Shown here: in pieces, positions 29,201 to 41,200 of the stretch
How positions within the stretch are numbered: the first letter of the stretch is position 1
Layout of the letters: each line of letters begins with the position of its first letter
Source of the DNA: Antedon mediterranea
Taxonomy: Eukaryota > Echinodermata > Crinoidea > Comatulida > Antedonidae
NCBI RefSeq assembly: GCF_964355755.1
Contig: NC_092671.1
Location: 5,407,001 to 5,471,000, forward strand
Direction of reading: 5' to 3'
DNA length: 64,000 bases
The notes under the pieces: model-generated
What the model saw: only the letters and a program-made list of their open reading frames with translations
The model's database searches: none
What the model was told of the DNA's origin: nothing
Position numbers and translations under genes: made by a program

Positions 29201-32200
29201 CATTGCAATGAAAAAGCTATGATGTAATTGCTAAAATTAAAATCCAAGGAATCCTAATAAAACAGGATATATGGCTGATATAAAACAATATTTATTGCAT
29301 TCTGTAAGTAATGATGGATTGCCTCTAGTCTATTGCTCTAGGATCTGTAAGAATGTGTCCCCGATGGGTTGTTTATTGATTACGCCAAGCAGAAGAATCC
29401 ACCGTACGCTGCCTTTGAGTAGGGGAGTGATTGCTTACTGAACGAGTCATACTCGTTGGATGAATATCTTATTAACATATATTTGCATTGTTGTGGCTAG
29501 CGTAGCATACATTGCAGGTAGATTTCTTGGTGGTGAGTTGTATCTATTAAATCTCTCATATTATTATTGTTTATGGTTTATATTATTAATGTTTATGTGC
29601 TATATTGTATTCATGATATCTATAGGTAATCTGTATTGCATGGATTATAATCAGGCGTGGTGTAGTGTAGTATAGTAATCTGACAGAGATTCATTCATTT
29701 ATTTATTACTACTACTAGTACTCTACTCTTATGTCCTTGCTCAGTGCAATGTATATGTATGTATGTTATTAGTAATTTATTCCGCTATCTTTATTAATAT
29801 CTTAAGAGTTGTAATCGGACAGTGAGGAAGAGCATATCATTTGTTATTATCTCTAATTGTCTGTCCTTATTTAGTAAATTATGTATGTTTTAATAGTTTA
29901 TTTAACAATAGAATTAAAACATTATTGTAGAGAACATTTTTATAAGAATGTATTTTATTGTTTGTGTTTTCTTAATTTTGAGGACATTGTTCAAATGTCC
30001 ATTCCATTGTTGGATAAAAATATGTTTTCTTCTATCTCCCAAGTTTTTTTTTGTTTTTGGAACATGTGTAACCGGGTTGTATGTTTTTTTTTTCTATGGG
30101 GTAGGTTTCAATAAAATCATGATAGTTCTTAGTAAATGTTCTCGTTACTTTTGAAATAGATTCATTGATTTAGTTACTAGCTTTACTGATAATGATAATA
30201 TACTCGTTCCAAATTTAACTGTACAATGTGTAATTGAGCCAAATAGCAGTATCACTCCATTTTTATTAGGTTTTACTCATTAGTATTACTTAACCTAATA
30301 CAAAAACAAACACCTATACAGTAACTACAAAAGTGTGTTACATTATATAATTTATTATATATTATATTTCATTACCATAATTCTGGTGACAGGTGTTCCA
30401 TGCTTGCTTTATTTATTATCCCGATGCTTCTGTTTATCCATCAGGCATAAATTTGTTTTGACACTTTCTTTCCGAATGATTTACTTGGAAGGATTGATAT
30501 TAATTTGTAAGCAGATTCCATTAAACAACATGCCAGTATGTTTAGCTGTAGTAGTGGATGTAAGGTAGTGATTTTGTAGACATGAATACAAATTACTTGG
30601 ACGAACCAGAACTTACATTTTCATAGTTTTCACATCTTTCTACTGTACCTATCCATTCATTAATTTGTACTACTGCTCATTCATTCATTTATTCATCTTT
30701 ACTTCCATTCATTCATTCATCAATAATGTATTACTCATTTATCAATAAAAATATTCCTTCATCCATTCATCTATTATTCAGCAATCAAGTATCAATGATG
30801 ATATACAAAGGTTGAGAAATACAATTTGTTTGAAGGCAATTTTCATTTACTGTACACTTTAACAGTACAAAATTTATTAAATTGGGTGTGATAAAAAAAA
30901 AAATCTGTTTTGTTGTATTGTACTGTAGATAAATATTTTGTTTTACATTTATTATATTCAACAAATAAGTATAAGAATTAAGTATTTTTATTTATAGAAT
31001 CTTGACATTTCATGATAGGTTGCTTCACTAATGGTTTCTATCAATACATAAGAATGTGATACATTTTGTTATTGTTTTCTAAGATTATATTTTAAAAAGC
31101 ATTCCATTTGTCCGCATCAAAACCCAGACAGTTTGAAAAGTTCAAGTGAGGCTACGATATCGCTTTCGTACAATTAAAACGAAACACTCGGTCAATACAT
31201 TCTGTCTGTCTTTTGCAGATGAGATTCATATGGATCGGCAAGATTAAAATAAATGAGAAGAATCCATGATATTATGGGTTTGGGGCGTTTGTTATGAGCA
31301 AGAATATACATTCTGTTATTAGTGAACAGTTAATGATAATGTCAATGTTCTATTGTAATATGAGACGCTTTAATTTCACACGTATTAATTGCTAAATGTT
31401 GATATCGTAAAAGTGCATGATATAAGATTAAAGTTTACTAATGAAATCTATGAATAACGAATGCTGTACTTTAATAATTTCTGTAAAATTCTTCATAACC
31501 TGGAAGAAAAAATAAAATTCAACCATGTTGATAATAAAGATGACCATCATTATATGTGTACATAATTTTACAATAATAATAAAAGTTCATTCTTAATATA
31601 GCGTATTTATTATAAGCAAGCTCTCATTGCGCTGCACAAATATTACCCCGGTCATTTTTTATATCATACACATTGGAAACATACTCCCATAATAATTCAG
31701 CTAGTATTCAGCGCAAAGTTGTGTCTTGATCTAACCAGATACCCATTTTATACACCTGGGTGGAGAGAGGCAAATGTAAGTAAAGTGTTTTGCCTAAAGG
31801 ATACAAGCAATGTGACGAGAGTTGGATTCAAACCAACGTAATCCAACGTCCAACACACTGTGCCATACGCGATCACAATCTTTGTTATCATCTATCAATT
31901 TCTTTTAAAATGTCAAACTAATAATTTATCCAATTTGTTATTTCATGCATATTCTTCACCAATTAGTACTTTACTATTTCCCCACTGCTCCTCGTTAATT
32001 AAGGTTCATTTCAGCACTGCAATTAATTGTATTATAACATTCCTATAAGGCCAGAAAAGCTTCTACATAGTTTATAAAGCAATGAATCTAGCCAACATAA
32101 GTAAATTGGCTGTGTGTTAGTTTTAACAAAGATTTGATAAATGTTTTTCCTTTATAAACGCGTTTCAACGGTTTCTGTTGCATTTTATCTAGACAGCCAA

Positions 32201-35200
32201 AATATTTTCATAGTGAGAAATTGATGCTGTTTTTTGCATGCATCTGTTTTCTAAGGCCCTGTTCAGACCCATGGCGTTAGACCGTTTTAGCGTACAACGT
32301 TACTATCAAGGTCACGTTACAAACCGCAGAGAAAAAAACGAGGTGTTCAGACCCATAGCGTACGATTATCGTTACAACGGAAGTACGTCATCCAGGTTGT
32401 TTCTAGTTGCATATTCATGTGCTCTTACCCACGTGTTTTCATCATTATTTCCACTGTATATAGGCCTAGATCTCAGCCCTACAATTATGACAAAATTTGC
32501 CGTAAATAAAACATACCTCAGCATTTATTTAAGAAAAATATAGTAAAGCCAAATTTCTGTTTCTATTGTTTTTATTTTGTAGTAAAAAACATTTTCCCCA
32601 GGCTCTTGTGTTACGAAAATAAAGCAGGCCTCGTAATGATGAAGAAAAAAATGATTGTGATTAGTCTATCCAGTCCAGTCAAAGATATATATTCTTTGGT
32701 CCATTCGGTTGAAAATAACCCTTAACTTGCTAATAAAAGGGACACAGCTCCCCTTGTTTGTTTACCGATTTTTTTAGGAGTTAGGGGGTTTTCAGCATTA
32801 AACTTGTCCAGTCTAGTCTGCCTTGTATGAATGAGTGACTTGATGTCCCACGCTAGTTTTTAGCTTGAATGAAATGCGTGAATGGCTCTAGGCCTACTAC
32901 CGGTAGGCCTAAAAGCGGATGGGATCGTAGTCCCTATGTTTAAATACAAGGTGCATGTATTTATGTCATTTGTTAGAAAATATAATGGTAATCAGTTGAT
33001 AATAGTTTGTAGCCTTTGTAACAGTTGTATTTGTAGTGTAGTTAGGCCTTATTTATTCTGGCCTTTTTGTTATTGAAATCCATCTCACACATTGACGATA
33101 CAAGATGTCAGCCTAGGTCAAACCTTGTTTCGCGTCATAACAGGAAACGTTCTGATTGGATACAACGTTGACTTACAGTAGCGTCGTACGCTAAAACGGT
33201 ACTATCAACCGTTTTCCACTACAACGCTACAACCGTTGTACGACGCGTTGTACGCTAATCCCCAACTGTTCAGACACACATTCTTTTAGCGTCGTACGCT
33301 AAAACGGTCTAACGCCATGGGTCTGAACAGGGCCTAAGTTACAATAACATTCTTTAGTCCATAATATCAAAGAAAATTAAACAAGATTAATTGAGGTTCT
33401 TTAAGTTCCATGAAGTGGGCTAACATTAACAAAGGTGGCGTAATATACAAATAATGAAAAAGTACTATTGAACGACCATTCAATAATAGTGCGTACTATT
33501 GCACGCTATGTGACCCACAATCGTGCAATAAAATGACAGAAAATTATTTAGGTGTTAATAATAATAATACCACTTCAACCATTCACTTTCATTTCATGAT
33601 ATTAAAAAAGAATTTTCCGGGAAAGACAAATTTCAAATATAAAATAAACCAATTAATAATGGAATCTTGAGTTGCTGCAAATAATTTAGATATTTTTTTT
33701 AAATCTAAAACTAAAAATTAATTTTAAAAAAGAACACTAAAAATGATGTAATGGTGTAAATTACACAGTTTTATTGGTTATAAATCATTATTATATAGAT
33801 ATTATCCTATAATTCTTGATCATATATCTGTCATTTAAACTAAAAATTCCACACTTGCACAACTTTCCATGTCAAACGCTCTACTTAGTCCCACTTAAAT
33901 ACACATCAGCGTTTTATTCATCGATGTTAACAAGTAATTTTCAAGAATATTATAATGACATTAAAAGTAGAGTAAGAAATATAACCTTAAAAATGAAGTT
34001 GTGGTGAAAGGCCATGCATTATTTTCTCCTTTTTGGGGGGGGTGGGGGGTGGGAGTGGTGGGGAGGGGGAACTATTTCACTTTTGTAAATATTTTGTGTG
34101 GATATGTTTACTTTAGAAAAGTAGGCGTGTTATAAAACAAATAAGAAATAGTATGGATTTGATTTTTCGATATTTGTATGTATTTTTGTGCCCATCATTG
34201 AAGACGTTCAGTATATTTTTATTTCGTAAGAGATGTGTATTTTTGACAAAGGAATCACAAATTGTAAAATAAATTATAATTTAAATATTAAAAAATATAT
34301 GAATACTTAAATTATTCTGATAAATATCAAACCTATTAAACAACTATTTTTATTGCATGTTGCAAGTAGATCCAAGGTCATTGAGTTTATGAATTATTCT
34401 TACAGATATTGAAAATTACGTATGTTTATTGTAGTTATGTTGAGTGGATTCATTTTTATCCTGTCGGTTTATGAAGTGGATTTACATTGTTTACTTTGAT
34501 TTATTTTGGTTTTTTGTAGGATCTTTATTGTGAACGAACTTGAGAATGAAGAGACGATGAAATCATGCTTCCTCACTCAATTACAAGGTTTAACTCAGAA
34601 ACTTGAGGCGCTTCCAAAGGAGAGTGTAAGTATATTCTTTTTTTAAAAGATATTTCAAAATAAGTGTAGTCATTTTTGGCTTTCATTGTCATCATCTGAC
34701 ATGACATGCTACTACTCTATGTACTGTAGGTTTCGGTGACTAGTTCTCTCCAATACAATGGTTTTCAAGATGATTTTAATTCATTTTGTATGTATTTAAT
34801 TGATGAAGTACAGTTAGCATGTATTCATCATGTTTAATATCTTGAAGAAGAGAATATATTCTGTCTCAAACACAGCTCTATGTTGTACATTTTATGATTA
34901 TATTTTGGCAAAAATTTAAATATCTGGTGTAACATTAAAATGGCCTATTTAACAAAAACAAATTTATAAATTATTTTTTCAGGGGTCCAATATATATTTA
35001 AACATAAAATAATACTTAATATTTATTGTAAAAAATAAATATTCTGCCCCTTCTATCAACACTGTAACAACTATTATAATATAATATGTGCATATTATCT
35101 CATTAACTTAATGGCCCGTCGTTCGTCAGGTGCTTACCATCTTTTATGTATCGATATTATACTTTTTTTCTCCATGGCATACAAATGTGTTATTGATCGT

Positions 35201-38200
35201 TTTATGCGTTTGATATGAAATATAAGTTCATTTTAACATTACAAGATCTGATGTTATACACCTGAATATGGCAAAATAGGTTTTTATGTGTTATTATAAG
35301 CTTGGCTACATCCCTTATAGTTAATAACATTATGAGATGCTAATTCTCTGTTTATTTTTGTATATTTGATAAAGGGATTTTCTCAGTTACTCTCTATTAT
35401 AATTGTACAAAATAGGTTTTTGTGTGGTAAACTTGATTGAAGTGCATTTTTTTAGCTACATCCCTTCTTGCTGTAGTTTATTCTACTTTAGTTTTGTGTA
35501 CTTTTCATATCTAGTTTCAGATAGACTTTGATATCGAAAACAAAGCTCTAATTGTTTGCGTAGCGTATGAACAATCACGAATGTTAATCAAATTGTATTG
35601 TTATATGTTCTGAACTTTACCTCAAGAATTCTATGCACAAAGCCATTATTATGATCCCGCTCTGGATTATTTACGTTGCTGTGGCTGACCTTATTGGAAT
35701 ACAAATACTATCTCTAGAAACATTATCAAATGTAATGTTAATGTGGTAATGGTTCAGCCTGACCTTGAGTTATTCATACAATTTGACTTTGAATTCTAAA
35801 AAAAGCCCTTTTCACTTTAGTTTTCAATGCAGAATAACATGGCCAGAAGACAGCTTGAATATGACGTAGGCCGCGTTAAAGATACCATGCAACATAGGCT
35901 AGGAACGTATAAGGAGATAGCCGCGAGATATGAGGCAAGAATAAAAAGACTACGCAAGATCGACAAAGAGATCGTTCAGCTTCAAACTCGGCAGGACCAA
36001 CTTGAGAGAATCTTGCAGGTTGGTATTCATTTAAGGATGTAAAAAAAGATTTTATGAACTGGAAGATTCTGTTTAGATTTAACAAGATTTTTTTATTAAG
36101 ATGGTTTTGTTCGTTTATTTATTCGACCAGCATAACAATAAAAAACAATTTGTGTTGTAATATTAAGGTTATTTAAGTACTAATAATATGTACAGTATCT
36201 TAAAAGAAAAGCTTAATTTGAAAGTTTGACCTGACCTCTTTTTTCAGGATGATCTTCAAGAGTCGAAACGTGACTCCGGAAGCTGTGATCATTACGATAC
36301 AAATGCAAATACAGAGAGTCAGCAAAATGAGGGCACAAGTGCAAATGACGGCAATAACAATGATGATTCAAATACCGGTGGGGATAATAACGGATTCAAT
36401 ACCTCTCGTTATCCGTGCGACAGTGGCATTTTACCCGATGTCGACAACACAGAAGACACATCAACAAAATCGCGTATGGTCACTACCTCAACACAAACAA
36501 TGGATGATTTTATGGATCCATATATGCACCTGACGGGAGATAATGCGTACCCACGTCAGGGCCAACATAACATGGGAGTGCCATTAAATCCAGAGATGTA
36601 TCATGGGACTTGGTCCTTTTTACCCGCTGCGAATAGCCAACAATCGCGACATTCAGCAAAATTGAATGCAGATATGGATACGTCAAGTGTCATGAGTTTT
36701 AACAGCTCTGCCGGCTCAGGTTCAACGCCTAACCATATGATGGGCAGTAAGGTATGTAAAACATTCGTGTGTATTTGCAGTTAAGCCAGCTTAAATTTAT
36801 TCTGCCCAGTCTAAAATGTATTTAAAGGTCGTTCACATACTGTAATAGCTCAGTTAGCTCCCCACTTTAATAAGAAGCATACTGTATTCAGTAAGATGCT
36901 TATCCTGATCCTGTACTTTTTTGTTATCACTCTAGCTCTTTGGTATCACTACATTAAAATATTTAATTAATTATTGTTATTGTTATATTACTCTAAAGTT
37001 CGGGGGAAAAAGGTTGTTAACAACAACAATTGGGGCTAATTTTTCTCATTCTCACAGATTTCCTTATCGTTATCATTTCTAAATTAATGAATTAATTTTC
37101 AGTGTATCACTGGGCAGTTTAGAATTTCTTCTTTGTCTGTTTATTTATAATTTTATTTATAAATTTATAGTTTATTAATTCACTGATAAATTTAAATTAT
37201 TAGGTAGAGATGGTTTACTCTTTGCTTTCAATGCTTGGAACGCATGATAAAGATGATGTTTCACGTACATTGCTTGCAATGTCAAGTTCTCAAGACAGCT
37301 GCATAGCGTTAAGACAGTCAGGTAAGACTTTACAGTAAATGACAAATACAGATAGAAAAAATATAAAACTATCATACAGTAGAACCAGAGGCATAGTAAT
37401 CAGACATGTTTTACATACATCATGCTTAATAGTGAAGAACCATCACTTCTGTTGCCTGCATGAATAATGCATTTTCTATATAGCCTATATTTATAGTTAT
37501 TTTAAATTGTAAAACTACTATTATTAAATACCAGAAGTGGTCTTTGATTTGAGGTAGACATGCCATCATACAGTTTGAATTTGATTTGACTTTTATCAAT
37601 CTATTCTATGACTTCTAGAATTCATTTCACAACTTTTTTAATATGTTCCAATAGTTTATCATAGTTCTATCTCATTAATATTATTTTAAGCTTTTAACAC
37701 GCGCTCTGTCTATACCATCAAACTTTATGAGACAATGTGTCCATATATTATATAGATAATATTTGGGCATAACACTACCATATTTGGGCACATCACACTT
37801 TTTTTGTCAAACTAGTTTGATAGTGTAGACACTAGCATAATACACAAAGCTTCTAAATGGTTCACATAATTTTACCCGATCATAGGATCAAATGTGTGTA
37901 CAGCTCCCAAATTATGCAACTAGCATCACTGCAACTGTGTTTGACCCTTCTTTTTCACCTGGGTGAAGAAAGGCAAACATAAGTGTCGTGCCTTAGGACA
38001 CAAATAATGCGACGAACGTTTGGTCTCAAACTTTCCAGTCCTAACACTCTACGCCACATGCTCTTACATTATTCTACCACATCTCCATAACTCCATAAAA
38101 TAAGCTCACAAATAAATTGCCTTTCCAGTCAAACCTGTCATGATATGTGTATTTTGTTCCAATGTCTTTTCTGATTTAATTGTACCTTGTCAAGGTTGTC

Positions 38201-41200
38201 ATTCATTAAATATCCTTTTACGTCAAACCCACAAGCAAAATTCAGTTTAACTTATTTTGTTGTATTAAAATACTATTGTAAGAGCCAATTTAATGTGACT
38301 GTTGTATGACTTTATCCTTGAAGCATAAGAGTTGATATTTAATTTATTAAAAGGTTTCTTGATTTTTATCTCCATTTTTACATCAAACCTGTAAATTCAT
38401 TTTTTATTTAGAAAAATAAATGTATAAGAGGAAGTATGACATTTCAAGTGTAGTAATTGTCAGATTTTGCAATAGATTAAAAGTACATTTCTCTTTTCAC
38501 AATTATGATAAGGATCAAAAGATATTTCTTAATGATTAAATATATGTATTCTAGCATTCATAGATTAGGAGTTAATTATATTAAATATAAAAAACATTCT
38601 GTCATTCACGGATTACTGTAGGAGTAATTACATTAAAATAGGCTATAATTCCTTTTACCACAAATCATTCTCAAATCAAGCAACATTTACTGTTGGATGT
38701 TTAGCATTAGCTTTAATAATATCAGCTGAAGAAAGTAGTGCTAAGCAGAAAAAAAAGTATATATAAAAAATATATTATGGAACAAAATAAAACATAAAAA
38801 AGTATAGTATGTCATATTATTAGATATTAGTTGACATATTATCTTCAAATTTATAGCTATAATAATATATTTCATTATTGTAACAGTGACACACACCTGC
38901 TCAGCTGTGCATTCAACAAACTGAATTATATAAACGAAATATAATTTGGTTTCAAACAATATTATGATGTGTTATGTATTTATGTTTTATTCTATCATAG
39001 GATGTTTGCCTTTGTTAATCAACCTTTTACATGGTCCAGAAGATTCACTTATGGGGGATCCGCGAGCGAGCAAAGAGGCACGTTCTCGTGCTGGTGCTGC
39101 TTTACATAATGTAGTGCATTCGCATCCTGATGAGAAAAAGAAAAAAGAGGAGGCAAAGGTGCTAAGGCTGTTGGAGCAGATTAGATCATATTGTGATTTT
39201 CTGAGAGATTCAAATGAAAGACCAAGTAGCAGTACTGACGGTAAGGTTCTAGACACTACATCCATCCCTTTATTTTTCTAAAGAATTGAGATCTAGGTCA
39301 AAAGGGTCACCCAGGACCAACTAAAAATGCTATGCATGACAATCCTTGTGTCTTGGAGAATTTGGGTAACAGCAACATTTTCATTTCCAGGTTTTTACAT
39401 TTAGCAAGTCTATATAATATACATTGAAATGCTTGCGCTCTGTCTACAAACTTTGTGACACAAAAATGTGATGTGCCCATATATCGACATGATCATGATG
39501 ATGGGACATATCACTACCATATTTGGGTATATCACTACCATATTTGGGTTCTTTTTTGTCAAACTAGTTTGATAGTGTAGACAGAGCTTAAGATATGCTT
39601 TAATACTGTATGACTGTTTCCAAGTGTGTTGCAAGCCTAATCATTATCAATGATCTTGTTCATTACAGACCCAACATCACCAGTATTTGATCACAATCCA
39701 GCGCCTGCTGTTGCCACACTCATGAAGTTGTCATTTGATGAGGAACACCGTAGTGCAATATGTCAATTAGGTAATATTTACAATAACATTTTTGTATATC
39801 ACTACGAAAGCCATTAATTCTACTGACTTTTTAACACCAGTTATTAAAAATACTCGGTTTTGCCTATTTACAACTTGCAATTTCTAGTTTACAAAAAATG
39901 ATATAGTCTGATCTTTGAATATTTCTTTGAAACTTTGCACCAAGTAATCTTAAATATGACCATTGATTAAATTTACAGTTTAATGATGTGTAGTTTTACA
40001 GTGTGATAACCTCTCTATTTTACCATAGTTATTACCAATATTCTTTAATTTTCTTTAAATTTCAGGAGGATTATTATCAATAGCAGAGCTTTTACAATTA
40101 GATTATGACCTAAATTCCCAATCACCTGATCAGTATTGTTTACTCTTGCGACGCTATGCGGGTATGACCCTAACGAATCTCACGTTTGGAGATGGTGCGA
40201 ATAAAGCTACATTATGTTCGATGAAAGGTTGTATGAGAGCGCTTGTTGCGCAATTAACTGCAGACAATGAAGATCTCACACAAGTTGCAGCCAGTGTACT
40301 GCGAAACCTTTCTTGGCGGGCAGATATTGCTAGTAAACGTGTTCTGCGCGAAGTTGGTTCTGTTGTGGCTTTAATGAATGCTGCTCTGGTTGTAAAGAAA
40401 GAGCCAACTCTGAAAAGTGTACTAAGCGCTTTGTGGAACCTATCTGCACATTGTACAGAAAACAAAGCAGATATTTGTGCAGTAGAGGGTGCACTTAAAT
40501 TTCTTGTCAGTACACTGACTTATAAAAGCCCATCACGCACATGGGCAGTTGTCGAAAATGGTGGAGGTATTCTCCGAAATGTATCAAGTCACATTGCAAC
40601 TAGCGACGTATATCGTAACATTTTGCGCGTACATAACTGTTTACAAATCTTACTGAAACAACTGAAGTCTTCAAGTTTAACTATTGTCAGCAATGCTTGT
40701 GGAACATTGTGGAATTTGTCAGCTCGTTGCAAAGACGATCAGGACTTACTTTGGAAGTTAGGAGCTGTAAACATGTTAAAAAATCTTGTACATTCCAAGC
40801 ATAAAATGATTGCAATGGGAAGCTCTGCCGCGCTCAAGAATCTAATGGCTGCTAAACCAGACATGTCAAGTCACGATGGCTCTAAAGACTCTACACCAAC
40901 TCTACACATCAGGAAACAAAAAGCTTTAGTGGAAGAGATTGACAAGAACCTGAGAGATGCTTTCAGTAGTATGAATAAACCATATGATAAATCTGACAAT
41001 GGTAGAAAGAGTAGCAGAGGAAGGCTTGTCTACCCTAGGAATCAATCTCATAGTGTACATCATACAGATAGCGGCACAAAAGGACCAGTCTGGTTTCCAA
41101 GAGATCCAAATAAATTGGAAACAAAGAGAAATCACTCACCATTGGAATCAGGATCATCAGATAGTGATAATCACCATGTTCAACAATCGCCTGGTTCTTC

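Larger units (their letters stand above)
21656..34519 (+). other. APC intron 3 (12.9 kb), densest in repeats
   Basis: Contains four copies of the foldback family (23550, 24243, 25922, 26441), a second GGCC-ended element (24845), diverged tandem duplications near 25.5 and 28.1 kb, a tRNA-derived SINE-like copy (31735-31872), the Harbinger-like element (32255-33334), the reduced copy of the 314-bp repeat (33436) and a guanine-rich tract (34035). No exon was supported. Confidence 0.5.

Noticed and set aside
31815-31872. A tRNA gene
   Set aside because: A and B box-like sequences are present but no acceptor stem or anticodon arm can be formed; the sequence continues into a repeated SINE-like body.
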